Shown here piece after piece: positions 32,586-43,880 of a stretch of DNA of 64,000 bases; position 1 is the first letter of the stretch, and every line of letters begins with the position of its first letter. Below the pieces are notes generated by a model. It was given only the letters and a program-made list of their open reading frames with translations, was not told the origin of the DNA and searched no databases. This DNA comes from Paragorgia papillata (taxonomy: Eukaryota; Cnidaria; Anthozoa; Scleralcyonacea; Coralliidae): positions 2,269,001-2,333,000 of the forward strand of contig JAWNZC010000014.1 in the NCBI GenBank assembly GCA_035771165.1, in the 5' to 3' direction. A program made the translations under genes and the position numbers.

Positions 32586-33297
32586 ACCATGGTGACTAAC
32601 CATGGTGACGAACCATGGTGACGAACCATGGTGACGAACCATGGTGACGAACCATGGTGACGAACCATGGTGACGAACGCATAACGAACGCCAGCTGTGA
32701 CATGATTGGGCAAGATTGGGATAATACTAAACCTGAATGTTTGTATACAGACGCTAAATATTACTTTAAAATACGTCAGTGTGAATACATACAGACATAA
32801 CTAAAGCTGAGCTTTACTTTAAGTACATGTTGTTTATTACGGGAATATTACCGTTGAAAATACTAGTACATACTAGTACAAAATAATAGTACAGAAAATA
32901 CTAGTACAAAATAATAGTACATGATTGAGCAAGACTGAGATAATTAGTGCACATACGCTATGGGTACAATTTTTGATGAGTTAAAAACAACATTTTTATT
33001 TCGATTTAATTTCAGCATTAATAATAATACATATAAATTAGTTTTAATAAAGTCTAGGCCTTAGTAAATATCTAGACTTTTTAAGTTTCAGGGAGTCGTT
33101 ATATTCTTCTTTATCTTCAGGGGTTAACCTTTCCACATCTTCTGATTTCATGGGCGTGTATATGGGCCTTTCCTTTAGCAGAGAGAGTGCATACTCGGAT
33201 ACTCCTCTCTTCGGTCAGGGGTCATCCTTGCCAGGCGTTCGTCATGCGTTCGTCACCATGGTTAGTCACCATGGTTAGTCACGCGTTCGTCACGCTG
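32586..33297. mobile_element. element with 13-bp repeat arrays as ends
   Basis: Left end has about eight copies of AACCATGGTGACG; the right end has the inverted motif CACCATGGTTAGT and GCGTTCGTCA. It interrupts RTE relic d after TTCATACC. The right boundary is uncertain. AT-rich interior, no gene. Confidence 0.55.
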
Positions 33298-34036
33298 CCT
33301 TCGTTACGCTGAATATTAATTACTTCCGTCGGTATATGGGGGGGGGGGGGGGTATATCTACTTCGGCCGAAAGATATTCTGGCGTTGGCCAGAATATATG
33401 GCTTGTATTTCAGCTCTTGGCACTGTATTTCAACATCAATGCGTCCATCACTTGATATCGTGCTTCCGATGTAGGTGAATTCCGGAACAGAGTTCAGCTT
33501 GTTTTCATCATGATATCTCCTCTGTCTGTGGATCTCTGCAGCTCCTCTAGCCTCATTTCCCACCAGTCTGACTTCAGGGCACGGGAGCGTTTTTGTAGCA
33601 GTCTGCAGGCATTTTTGTACGCTGCAACGGTGGATCTAGTGCTCCTGGTCTGTAACACTCTCTTGTGGGCTTGGTCTCTTTAGCTGCAGCTCACAAGATT
33701 CTGTAGCTCCTGGTCGTTGGGATCGAACCAGTCTTCGTGTTTTCTGTCTGGCTTGCCGAGAGATGTACACGACCTGCTGCAGGGCTGCCCATTCCTCATC
33801 TGGCGTTGAGCTTTCCTTCTCCTCCAATTGGGCGAGAGCACTGTCCATCTACTGCTCGAAGCTCTCCCTATATATGGCTGATGGTACATAGTTTTGCTGT
33901 ATTGAGCTTGATGGGTTTTCTTGCCCCTTGCCAGTTGTGCTTTTGTCGTATTCTGAATGCCATTTTTGTCCTCCGCATCTGGTGATCGCTCCAGCAGTTA
34001 GCTCCACGCATGGTTCGAGTACTGTGGATGTCCATC

Positions 34037-34786
34037 TTATCCCGACACATCGTGATGATGAAATCGATCATATGCCAATATCCGGAACGAGGATGAATTG
34101 ATCATATGCCAGTGTCCGGAACGAGGATGCATCCAGGTGGTCTTGCGTTCATCCTTCTGCTTGAACATGGTGTTCGTCAATATCAGTTCGATCTCAGAGC
34201 AAAGAGCCAGTAGGAGCTCGCCATTGGAGTTGCATTTCCCGATCCCATGTTTGCCCATGACCAAGGGCCACTTGCCATTGTCTCTTCCTATCCTTGCATT
34301 GAAGTCTCCTATCAGCAGCAGCTTATCGGTACGAGGGATGTCTCTGAGCGTACTTGCCAGCTGCTTGTAGAAGGCATCCTTGTTATCGTCCGGGTTTGTC
34401 ATTGTTGGAGCGTACACACTGATAATTGTGGCAAAGTTGTCCTTGTTCTGAGGGAGTCTCATCGTCATGTTTCTGTCACTTACTGGCCGTGGCATTCCAG
34501 TCAACTTTGTCACGATGTCCTTCTTGAAAGAAAAGCCCACTCCAGCCTCCCTTCTCTCTCCTTCGGGTTTGCCACTCCAGAAGAAGAAGAAATAGTATTC
34601 CAAGTCATTGAGACTACCAGGCTCTGAGAACTTTGTTTCGCACAGGGTTGCGATGTCGATGTTGAACTTGGCGAGTTCCATTGCTACTAGTGCAGTACGT
34701 CTTTCCGGTCGGTCGGCTGCTTCTCGATCGAGAAGAGTCCTGACGTTCCATTGAGCAATTGTCAATAGATGTGTTTCTTCCTTCAT
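34037..34786 (-). pseudogene. RTE endonuclease ORF, best preserved copy
   Basis: 249 codons from ATG to stop: TIAQWNVRTLLDREAADRPE, LCETKFSEPGS, GVGFSFKKDIVTKL, SVYAPTMTNPDDN, LLLIGDFNARIGRDN, TTWMHPRSGHWHM. APE-type fold with the Glu and GDFN motifs kept. The C-terminus is altered by a tandem duplication of the GHWHMID stretch that shifts the frame; 33868-34071 holds the remaining SDH-type region (WSDHQM). Confidence 0.85.
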
Positions 34787-35389
34787 AGCTGAATTTTCAC
34801 TGCCGACGGAAGATGAGGTCGAGCAGCGCGGTCCTTATGGTGACCCGGGCGACGGCCGATCCGGTATGGTGTTTCGGGCGGTTGTACATTTCATGAACAG
34901 TGTTGAAGTTCTAGCGGCACTCTCTCGGGGAGCTAATTAGAGGTCTCACACTGGCAAGAACACGTCAAGACAGGCGCAAACTATTAGTTCCTGCAGTGCC
35001 TGGTCGGGATATCTTATGAGTTCCATTCATCAATCGCCCTTGATGCTGCCACAGCGACTAGGTTTTCTGTTAGGGTTCGCTCCCTTAGACTTCGGTTCTG
35101 TCAAGAACCTGTACCACAAGGTAATGGTTTACAACTCTGCAAGGCTGGGGCGTCAAACTCCCTGAGGTATTATAGTACCCTCATACCATATTCAATTAAT
35201 GACTTGAATCAAACTTGAAATAAACATGCCAATTTCATGTGGATATTGCAATTTACACTTTACTTATTCTCTCAATACAGATAAATTATTATTTTATTGT
35301 ACAAGTGTTGAAGTCAATTATACACAATGAGGCCTCAAGGCAAATGCGCCTGCCATGCATGCAGTGTATATAGATTTGCCATTGCCAAA

Positions 35390-35471
35390 GTAGTCGTGGC
35401 CGAGTGGTTAAGGCGACAGACTAGAAATCTGTTGGGATATTCCCGCACAGGTTCAAATCCTGCCGACTACG
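35390..35471 (+). tRNA. tRNA-Ser(AGA)
   Basis: 82 nt, all stems paired; variable arm GGGA/TCCC; T arm ACAGG-TTCAAAT-CCTGC, with an A for G at the first pair. Judged near intact. Follows the RTE relic d and an AATGAGGCCTCA-type flank. Confidence 0.85.
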
Positions 35472-35841
35472 TCGTGCAAATGTTTACTATATTTCTTTAA
35501 ATTTCTTCTGCATGCAGACGTTTACCTACAAACAAATCACAACAATAATTAAGTGATGAATTACGTATTCAGTTTATGCGTACAATATAGCATTACAAGA
35601 ATTTTGGGCCTTTTTCGAGGCAATGATGTATGAAAATATATGATGTTAATTAGAATATACCTTCTTTAATAGAGAGTAATCAATTTTCAAGGTTTATTTT
35701 TAAGAAAAATAATTAAACGAGTGCATTAACATAACAATGATTGGATTTTGTTGAAGTCTGTGCCCAAAAAGTTTTAGCGAATAAAGTGGGCAGCTTTCTG
35801 ACAAAAACATTCTATGAATGAATGGTTTTGAGCAATTCCAT

Positions 35842-35919
35842 GGGAGCTTAGCTCTGTGCATGGGGGAATATTCTACTGCAGAACGAGAGATCGTCGGTTC
35901 AATCCTGCGATCGCGCCCT
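35842..35919 (+). pseudogene. tRNA-Cys-derived locus
   Basis: GGGAGCTTAGCTCTGTGCATGG, TTCTACTGCAGAACGAG, TTCAATCCTGCGATCGCGCCCT. Mismatches in D and anticodon stems. Confidence 0.6.
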
Positions 35920-35981
35920 ATCTCTTTCACGCACTCACTGACATGGAATTTGAAACAAATAAGAAATGGTTTTGGTCAATT

Positions 35982-36057
35982 GGGAGAGTAGCTCAGTGGT
36001 AGAGCATTCGACTGCAGATCGACAGGTCGTCGGTTAATTCAATCCCGATCGCTCCCT
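35982..36057 (+). pseudogene. tRNA-Cys(GCA) with T-arm insertion
   Basis: Cys body with GGGAGAG acceptor (mismatch), TCGAC in the anticodon stem and a 4-nt insertion in the T loop (GGTTAATTCAATC). Inactive. Confidence 0.8.
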
Positions 36058-36212
36058 TTCGTTTTCACTCACTATGGATTTCGGACCAAATACTCAATTT
36101 TAAATATCTTGAATCAAATTTGAAGTAAACAGTACACTTTACATATTCTCTCAATGGAGTGAAATTATTATTTTATTGTACAATTGTTGAAGTCAATTAT
36201 AAATAGTATAAG

Positions 36213-37495
36213 AAACAGAAGATCTTCCATAGAGGGCAGCCCTGTCCGATCGAGTATTGGCGGTGCACTGGAAGTTAGCTGCGCGCAGCTAACATTCATA
36301 CCGCTTTACATTCTGTGTGTGATTTCGTTCGTTCTTTAGGAATCAATAGAAAGCCGCATTTTTGACGCGATGTTTTGAACGCTACAGGGCACCGCTTTTT
36401 AGCACTGTGTCTGGTTGCCTTGTTTTTCACTTTGTCCTTCCAGGTTATCCTCATGATCGAACGCAGATGTTGCATCATGAAGGCATGTAGCTTTTTCACC
36501 TGTCGTCTGTACAATGTCCAGGCCTCGGTTCCGTATAGTATGGTGGATAGCACGATTGCGCGGTAGATCTTGCCTTTGACCCGCGTGGACACATGATGAT
36601 TGTTCCAGCTGAGTATCTGGCGTAGTCGTCCGAAAGATATTCTGGCCTTGGCCATCCTCCTCTGTATTTCAGCATCAATGCGTCCATCACTTGATATCGT
36701 GCTTTCGAGGTAGGTGAATTCCGGAACAAAGTTCAGCTTGCTTTCTTCAACCATGATATCTCCTCTGTCTGTGGATCTCTGCAGCTCCTCTGCCTTCATT
36801 TCCCACCAGTTTGACTTCAGGGCACGGGTGCGTCTTTGTAGCAGTCTGCAGACATTTTTGTACGCAGCAACGGTGGATTTAGTGCTCCTGGTCTGTACGT
36901 AACACTCCCTGGTGGGCCTGCATGGTCTCTTCTGCTCACAAGATTCTGTAGCTCCTGGTCGTTCCAATCGAACCAGTCTTGGTGTTTTCTGTCTGGCTTG
37001 CCGAGAGATATACACGACCTACTGCAGGGCTGCCCATTCCCCATCTGGTGTTGAGCTTTCCCTCTCCTCCCATTGGGCGAGAGCGCTGTCCATCTACTGC
37101 TCGAAGCTCTCCCTATATATGGCTGATGGTACATAGTTTTTCTGTGTTGAGCTTTGTCGGTTTACTTGCCCCTTGCCTGTTGTGCTTTTGTCGTATTCAG
37201 AATGCCATTTTTGACCTCAGCATCTGGTGATCGGTCCAGCAGTTAGCGCCACGCATGGCTCGAGTACTGTGGATGTCCATCTTATCCCGACACCTCGTGA
37301 TGATGAAGTCGATCATATGCCAGTGTCCGGAACGAGGATGCATCCAGGTGGTCTTGCGCTCATCCTTCTGTTTGATCATGGTGTTCTTCACTATCAGTTC
37401 GAACTCAGAACACAGAGCCAGTAGAAGCTCGCCATTGGAGTTGCGTTTCCCGATCCCATGTTTGCCCATGACCATGCGTTGAAGTCTCCTATCAG
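36213..37495 (-). pseudogene. RTE-like retrotransposon relic e
   Basis: On -: endonuclease C-terminal half (37197-37495; KHGIGKRN, TTWMHPRSGHWHMIDFIITR, WTDHQMLRSK), linker (36820-37130), then the same RT-palm deletion as relic d, and RT C-terminus/zinc-like region (36296-36770; AIVLSTILYGTEAWTLYRRQ, VKKLHAFMMQHLRSIMRITW). 3' end at about 36213. The 5' end is cut at 37495, where a Ser 3' flank begins. Confidence 0.85.
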
Positions 37496-37900
37496 TTTTG
37501 AAATTTCTTCTGCATGCAGACATTTACCTATATAGAAACAAATCACAAAAAATTATTAAGGTCCTGTGAATTACATGTTCAGTTCATGCATGAATAACAT
37601 TCCAAGAATTTGTGGGGTTTTTTCCGACGCAATGATTTATGATATATGAAATTACATATGGTAATTTATGAAGATGTTAATTCGATATACTTTTTTTTAA
37701 ACATACTAATATATAATCAACTTTCAAGGTTTATTTTAAAGAACGAAATCTAAACGAGTGCATTAAATTAACAATGCATGATTGCATTCACTGAGGTCGG
37801 TATATCCAAGATGTTTTACCAAGGAAACTGAGTTATTTTCCGTCATAAACAATCTATATATATAGTAATTTATTTTGTGTTCACACGGGTTAGGTCAATT

Positions 37901-37972
37901 GGGAGCGTAGCTCAGTGGTAGAGCATTCGACTGCAGATCGAGAGGTCGTCGGTGTAATCCCGATCGCTCCCT
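37901..37972 (+). pseudogene. tRNA-Cys(GCA), altered T loop
   Basis: 72 nt with every stem paired, but the T loop reads TGTAATC instead of TTCAATC, losing bases 55 and 56 needed for the B box and tertiary contacts. Possibly a recent pseudogene. Confidence 0.7.
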
Positions 37973-38235
37973 GTCTTTTTAACTCACTATGGATTTCGGA
38001 CCAAACACTCAATTTTAAATGACTTGTATAAATCTTCAAATAAACATGCCAATTTCATGTGGCTATTGTATTTTACACTTTACTTATTCTCTCAATATAG
38101 ATTATTATATCAATTATTTTACTGTACAAGAGTATGAAAAACAGGCATCGTTTCGTATATAATGAGGCGGCCAGGCAAACGAGTGTGCCTTATACAGTGT
38201 ATTGGCTATTTTGCAGTGTATTGGCTATCGCCAAA

Positions 38236-38919
38236 GTAATCGTTGCCGCAGGCTCGGACTGGCCTATGTGCCATTGTGCCATGGCACATGGGCCCCTTCT
38301 GGGACATCAAAATGGGCCCCTGTCCCCCGACCAGACACACCCATAAAATATCAAATTGGAAGCATTGAAGCAATTACTTAATTACGCATTTGTGAAATTA
38401 GTGACAAGGAAACTACTCAAAATAGTTTGCAACAGACCAACAGTAACACTTTGGAAGCAGTAATGATTTGTTATGTAGAAGTTGATTTACTGAAGGCTGT
38501 TGATAACGAGGCAGTGTATCGAAAACTTGCGTCAAAGTCCTCGGAAATGGAACAGCTTCTTATGTTCTGAAATGTTAAAAATATTTTGTTCTAAATGTTG
38601 AAAATTAGTCCTGAAATATGTTGTATTTTGTGTAAATTGTGTCTTTTATATGACGTTTTAATGTTATATAATCTCTATAAAATCTTCCCCCAAAACGCAG
38701 GAAATGTCATTTCAGAGATTCTAGATTTCAAAATTTTCCGGGAGGCCCTTTTCCCTAGAGGCTTTTTGGATTGTCCTGCTAGGCCTGGGCCCCCTCACAG
38801 CTCAAATGGCAAAGCCCCTAAATTGGGCCCAGTCCAAGCCTGCGTTGGCGAGTGGTTATGGCGACAGACTCGAAATCTGTGGGGTTATTTCCGCTGAGGT
38901 TCAAATCCTGCCGACTACG
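38236..38919 (+). pseudogene. tRNA-Ser(CGA) split by a transposon
   Basis: Exon-like halves 38236-38248 and 38851-38919 together form a 'gtaatcg' subtype tRNA-Ser, interrupted after position 13 by the 594-bp hAT-type element. Anticodon CGA and T arm (GAGG-TTCAAAT-CCTG) are readable. Confidence 0.85.
38249..38842. mobile_element. hAT-type MITE in a tRNA-Ser gene
   Basis: 594 bp with inverted ends CAGGCTCGGACTGGCC and CAGGCTTGGACTGGGCCC. Flanking CGTTGCCG/CGTTGGCG is an 8-bp target duplication (one mismatch). CAGGC..GGACTGG ends and 8-bp duplication are typical of hAT. No transposase is encoded. Confidence 0.88.
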
Positions 38920-39086
38920 TCGTGCAAATGTTTATAAAATTTCCTTAAATTTCTTCTGCATGCAGACGTTTACCTAGAAACAATTCACAACAATAATTAA
39001 GTGATGAACTACATATTCAGTCTATGCATGCAATATAGCATTACAAGAAATTTGGGCTTTTTTCGAGGCAATAATATATGAAAATA

Positions 39087-39314
39087 CAGCTAAATCAATT
39101 AAGGTTGTCCTGGCCAAAGCCAAAAGGTCAAAGCCAAGCGCAAAAAGTACGATGTGAATTACTATTTAAATAGCGAAGCACACATTTACTATATTTATAG
39201 GCCAAAATCATACAAATAAACCAAACTTGCCTCTCTGGGGATTATTAACGAGCATTTTCGCGCTTGGCTTTGACCTTTTGGCTTTGGCCAGGACAACCTT
39301 AATTTATTTAGCTG
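39087..39314. mobile_element. TA-flanked MITE, copy 3
   Basis: 228 bp, same ends and same spacer position as copies 1 and 2; slightly shortened left subrepeats. Confidence 0.85.
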
Positions 39315-39515
39315 TATATGGCAATTTATAAAGATGTTAATTAGAATACACTTTTTTTAATAGAGAGTAATCAATTTTCAAAGTTTATTTTTAAGAAAAA
39401 GGATTAAACGAGTGTATTAACTTAACAATGTTTGGATTTTGTTGAAGTCTGTGCCCAAAGATATTTAGCGAATAAAGTGGGCAGCTTTCTGACAAAAACA
39501 TTCTATGAATTTTCC

Positions 39516-39589
39516 TTGAGCCGTAGCTCAGTGCATGGTGAAGCATTCTACTGCAGACCGAGGGGTCGTCGATTCAATCACTGACATGA
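39516..39589 (+). pseudogene. tRNA-Cys-derived locus, 3' truncated
   Basis: Cys-like body with GAGCCGTAGC start, stopping after GATTCAATC and followed by ACTGACATGAAGG, the shared deletion. Confidence 0.6.
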
Positions 39590-39801
39590 AGGTTTCATGA
39601 CTTCAAAGTTGGAATAAACATGCAAGATGAAGCTATATTGCAATTTACATTTTTGTTATTCACTCAAACGATAAATGATTATTTTATTGTTAGTGTTTGA
39701 TAGTATGAAAAACAAAAATTCTGAACAAAAGAGCGGCGCCACATATACCCAAGGCGCTTTGGCAAGTGTCTGCCAGAGTATATTGTAACCTGCCCAGCAA
39801 A

Positions 39802-39883
39802 GTAGGCGTGGCCGAGTGGTTGAGGCGGCAGACTCGAAATCTGTCGACATATTCCCGCGCAGGTTCAAATCATGCCGACTACG
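39802..39883 (+). pseudogene. degenerate tRNA-Ser(CGA)
   Basis: GTAGGCG/CGACTAC (one mismatch), anticodon stem GCAGA/TCTGT, variable arm GACA against TCCC, T stem GCAGG/CATGC (one mismatch). Anticodon CGA. Likely inactive. Confidence 0.7.
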
Positions 39884-40178
39884 TTGTGCAAATTTTTATT
39901 ATTTGTTTAAATTTACTCTGCTTGCAGACGACGGTTACCTTGCAGACGACGTTTACCTACAAACAAATCACAACAATAATTAAGTGATGAATTACATATT
40001 CAGCTTATCGGCATGCAATATAGCATTACAACAATTTTGGGCTTTTTTGAGGCAATGATATATGAAAACATATGGCTAGTTATGAAATACTTATAATTTT
40101 TTAATAGAGAGTAATCAATTTTCAAGGTTTATTTTTAAGAAAAAGGATTAGACGGGTGTAACATTCTATGAATTTTAC

Positions 40179-40241
40179 TTGAGCGTAGCTCAGTGCATGG
40201 TGGAGCGTTCTACTGCAAATAGAGAGGTGGTCGGTTCAATC
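40179..40241 (+). pseudogene. tRNA-Cys-derived locus, 3' truncated
   Basis: Third member with the TTCAATC/ACTGACATG deletion; TGGAGCGTTCTACTGCAAAT in the middle. Confidence 0.6.
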
Positions 40242-40398
40242 ACTGACATGAAGGTTTTATGACTTCAAAGTTGGAATAAACATGCTTTGTGTTGGATAGT
40301 ATGAAAAACAAAAATTCTGAACCATACAGATCGAGGTGCTACATGCCCAGGCGCTTTGGCAAGTGTCTGCAAGGGTGTTTTGAATCCTGTTCTGTTAA

Positions 40399-40481
40399 GT
40401 ATTCGTGGCCGAGTGGTTAAGGCGACAGACTGGAAATCTGTTGGGATATTCCCGCGCAGGTTGGAATACTGCCGTGACTAC
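40399..40481 (+). pseudogene. tRNA-Ser pseudogene, anticodon GGA
   Basis: As at 7490: GTATTCG start, ACAGA-CTGGAAA-TCTGT, broken T arm GGTTGGAATACTGC, end GTGACTAC, directly followed by LINE family C. Confidence 0.8.
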
Positions 40482-41795
40482 TGTGAATAAAATTACTGGT
40501 AGAGGAACCAAAAGCCAAATTGTGAATTCTATTGACGCACATATTATAAATTTGTATTTTCAAAAGTTAACACTGAAACTCAGTACACGGCTCCAAATAA
40601 TTTACCGAGTCCTGAAGGAACTCGAATTCCTATACTGTTGATGTAGAAACTGTTATAGAACATTTTTGACCAAACAAAAACGAACCCCACCAGGTACGGA
40701 CGTGCTTCCTTATTGGATGTGGAAAGACTTCGCACAGCAACTTGCACCAGTAGTCACCTAATGTATTTAACTCTTCATTGAAACAATAGTGTGTTCCCCT
40801 CTTGTGGAAATTCGCGAATGTAAGTCGGATACCCAAAGAATCTCCTGTGACAGAATGCACTCAGCTTATCGAGCTTATATAGCTGGCTGACGGATATTAT
40901 AACGAGACTCTTTGAGAAAATGGTCTTCAACCAAGAGATTTCGTCAGAGGTCGAGTCAGTGATTGGAATGGATCAGTTTGCCTATAAGGACGTACAAATA
41001 CAACAATTGCCCTTATTAAATGCCAACATCATTGGCTTAAATAGTTGCATGGATGAAAACGCAGACTTTGTTCGAGTGATGTCTTTCGACTTTATTAAAG
41101 CATTTGATTCTGTTCCCCACGACATTGTCTGTGAAAAACTCAAGTCAACTAATATTCATCCTTACATTATTAATTGGATTATTAGTTTTTTGATGAACCG
41201 AAGACAAAGGGTTGTGGTCGACGAGATAGAAACGGAATACGTTGACATCAACAGAGGTGTACCGTCTGCAGGTTACGGTCCTTGGTCCTTTTCTGTTTTC
41301 TTTAATGGTGAACGATATAACATTAGAAGATCCATATAACAACTTACTTGTTAAGTTTACTGATGACATGACAGTTAGTGCACCTGTTAAGCTAAGCTGC
41401 GATTCGGTGTCTGAGGAAGTCAGAAACATCGAGAAATGGGCAATGAATAACAGGATGTCACTGAATTTGTCAAAAACATGATTGGAGTGCTCGTGTGCGG
41501 CAGGACCTCCAAACCTTTACCACCATCGATAACATGTACTGATTGGTTAATACTTCTTGGTATTACCTTCCAAGATCACCTCTGTTGCTGGGATCTTCAC
41601 GTCGATAGTCTACTGTCAAAAGCTAGTAGCCGTATATGTACATATTGAGAGTATGTACGTTTTATGGTTAATTACTCCAAAGATCAACTTAGTAAACTGC
41701 ATGTTTGACACACTTATTGGTGTTCCGCCTTGCAAAACAAATACTTGGATCGCAAGCATTGACTGGTTTTATATGGCAATTTATAAATATGTTAA
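40482..41795 (+). pseudogene. LINE family C relic, copy 3
   Basis: No nested insert, so it shows the full arrangement: linker (40490-40910), RT motif A FDFIKAFDSVPH (about 41085-41120), motif B region disrupted by a 4-bp insertion in GTACCG-TCTG-CAGG (41260-41270), FTDDM at motif C (first Ala to Thr) and a decayed C-terminus to about 41795. Confidence 0.8.
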
Positions 41796-41991
41796 TTAGA
41801 ATATACTTTTTTTAAAAGAGAGTAATCAATTTTCAAGGGTTTTTTTTAAGAAAAAGGATTAAACGCGTGCATTAAAATAATAATGATTGGGTTTCGTTAA
41901 AGCCCAAAAACGTTTAACGAATAAAGTGGGCAGCTTTCTGACAAAAACATTCTAGAAATTTTACGTTAAGATTGCATGGGTTTGACCAATT

Positions 41992-42071
41992 GGGAGCGTA
42001 GGTCAGTGCGTGCTTGGTGTAGCATTCTACTGCAGATCGAGAGGTCGTCGGTTGAATCCCAATCGCGCCCT
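41992..42071 (+). pseudogene. tRNA-Cys-derived locus
   Basis: GGGAGCGTAGGTCAGTGCGTG with a further enlarged D loop, TTCTACTGCAGATCGAG, GGTTGAATCCCAATCGCGCCCT. Confidence 0.65.
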
Positions 42072-42335
42072 GTCTCTATGATGCACTCACTGACATGGAG
42101 TTTGAAGCAAATAAGTAAAACGACTTCAAATTGAAATAAACATGCAAGATAATGCTAAATTGCAATTTACATTTTTGTTTAATTCTCAATAGATAAATGA
42201 TTATTTTATTGTTCAAGTGTTGGAGCTAAATTAGAAATAGTATGAAAAACAAAAATTATGAGCAATAGAGGCGCTTCATATACCCAGGCGCTTTGGCAAG
42301 TGCCTGCCAGAGTATATTGAATCCTGCCCAGTTAA

Positions 42336-42398
42336 GTAGTCGTCGCCAAGTTAAGGCGTCGGGATATTCCCGCGCAGGTTCAAATCCTGCCGACTACG
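42336..42398 (+). pseudogene. tRNA-Ser lacking its anticodon arm
   Basis: Acceptor 5' and part of the D arm (GTAGTCGTCGCCAAGTTAAG) join directly to the variable arm (GGGATATTCCCGC), T arm and acceptor 3'. The anticodon arm is deleted. Confidence 0.85.
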
Positions 42399-42404
42399 TG
42401 CAAA

Positions 42405-42880
42405 TATTTTATGCCTATCAATGCGTCCATCACAGATATCGTGCTTCCGAGTTAGATGAATTCCGGAACAGAGTTCAGCTTCTTTCCATCAACCATGATA
42501 TCCTCCACTTGGGTTCTTGTAGAGTTGGGCTCGTACAGTAAGTCCGTCTTTTTGATGTTGATCTTCAGGCCGAACTACTTAGATGCATCGGAGAAAGCAT
42601 AGCTCTCTCACAAGTATCTGAGTAGTCTTGGTCTTCGCTCTTAAGTGTGCGACGTTGAAGAGGTCAGCGCCCATGCCTCGATCGGAAGGCCTCTTCGAGT
42701 ATTGCCGATAGGAAGATGGAGAAGAGCTTGACCGAACGTTTCCGAGACTTCCCTCCATCACTAACATCGCCATCCGGAATGAATATTATTTGAGTTGCCA
42801 CTAATTTTACAGGTTGTTAACAATTAAATAACAATTATATACAAAAAATTAGCATATAGCCTAAAAATATAAGCCTAAAA
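42405..42880 (-). pseudogene. RTE fragment f joined to Jockey/CR1-like 3' end
   Basis: Same RT piece as 17762-18715 without the nested transposon (KRSVKLFSIF region at 42720-42750, EFxYLGS region near 42450), then at 42800-42880 the Jockey/CR1-like 3' UTR. Adjoins the tRNA-Ser at 42336. Confidence 0.8.
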
Positions 42881-43259
42881 AATCCTAGTATATTCATTAT
42901 AAAAAAGCCTAGTATATTCTTGACCCCTCCACCTTTCCAAGCCCCATTACGACACACACACAGGTTCTGCAGTGGAAGGGACTCTTCCCACTTGCAGTGC
43001 ACCAAATTCACCAGTTGATTTTTCCAACATTTAAACACACAGCAGATTCAAATAATATTTTCTTATATTTACCAGCATTTAATTCTTGGTTTTCTCCCTC
43101 AATATCTTCACTTGGATGGCATAGGTCCAGAAGTTTCTTCACTTCAGGTGAACTTAAGTTTCTCTTTTCCGCAACCTTGATTATTTTGGGGGCTAACTTT
43201 TTGGGGCTAACTCCTTTTATCCAGTGACAAGGAGCCTTCACTGAACAAAAGGACCGCAA
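42836..43259 (-). pseudogene. unidentified degenerate coding piece
   Basis: On - an 80-codon frame (WIKGVSPKKLAPKIIKVAEK, NLSSPEVKKLLDLCHPSEDI) ends at 43008 and a second frame continues with LVHCKWEESLPLQNLCVCRN. Lys-rich and soluble. Not recognised. With 43583-43747 it may be the tail of a broken gene on -. Confidence 0.35.
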
Positions 43260-43582
43260 ACTCTGGGAACGAGATTATATCATTCACAAAATTTCAAATC
43301 TCATGCCCTGTTAATTATAATATTATATGGGAGGAACAAGCACAAATAACGCAGCTGTATCCACAGGCTAACATAAAACAGGCATGAAATAAAATAAGAG
43401 ACAACCAGCTGATAACTTCAGAAAGTATAGAATAAAACATATTCCAAATAATAATGACATTAGATATTACAGTTTATTACAAGATATTACTAGTCTCGTC
43501 TTGTTATTGACTCATATCTTGGGTTTTCAGGATGTCATTATTATTCAGAACGTGTTTTATTCTATAAACAAAGAGAACTTAC
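43260..43582. other. no feature seen
   Basis: AT-rich DNA between two possible exons; contains a TTATTCAGAACGTGTTTTATTC-type inverted motif pair (about 43430-43455 and 43540-43565), perhaps a degraded MITE. Confidence 0.3.
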
Positions 43583-43747
43583 ATGTTAAACAAGCAGATC
43601 CTGTCATATATTGTTTGGATGAATTTGCTTCTTAATGCTTTACTTAAGAAAGGTTTCTTCAGTAGGATTTCTTGAACACCAGGTGGAAATCTCTCTGGGA
43701 GAGGAAAAGGAACTTTCCACTTTATTCTCCCTTCTGAACTTGTATGG
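43583..43747 (-). CDS. possible internal exon, unidentified protein
   Basis: 165 nt between acceptor TATTTTAG and donor GTAAGT on -. Frame encodes EGRIKWKVPFPLPERFPPGV and LRSKFIQTIYDRICLFN. Clean splice sites argue for a real or recently real exon. Phase does not join simply to 42836-43259. Confidence 0.4.
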
Positions 43748-43784
43748 CTAAAATAGAGGAAATTAGGCGAAATGCTTAGCTATT

Positions 43785-43880
43785 GCCGAGTAACGCGGCT
43801 TCATATAAACACTGCATTTTTACAACTCGGCTAGCCGAGTAACTCGCTTAGCCGGGTAACTTACTTATATATAAACAGCC
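43785..43880. repeat. short palindromic repeat (CGGCTAGCCGAGTAAC type)
   Basis: TTGCCGAGTAACGCGGC and CGGCTAGCCGAGTAACTCGC then GCCGGGTAAC form an imperfect inverted repeat around TATATAAACA motifs. Similar in style to Harbinger MITE ends, but limits are unclear. Confidence 0.35.

Larger units (their letters stand above)
32208..35175 (-). pseudogene. RTE-like retrotransposon relic d with (GAT)n tail
   Basis: The most complete RTE copy. On -: leader (34790-35175), endonuclease ORF, linker (33640-33890), a jump that removes the RT palm, the EFTYIGSTISSDGRID region (33410-33490), then after a nested element the C-terminal RMSSDRLPKQIIYSQLPYGH (32400-32466) and a 3' end followed by a (GAT)n tail at 32209-32238. 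A simple-repeat tail is typical of RTE. About 50 bp of Cys 3' flank occurs on both sides (32162-32210, 35188-35240). Confidence 0.85.
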
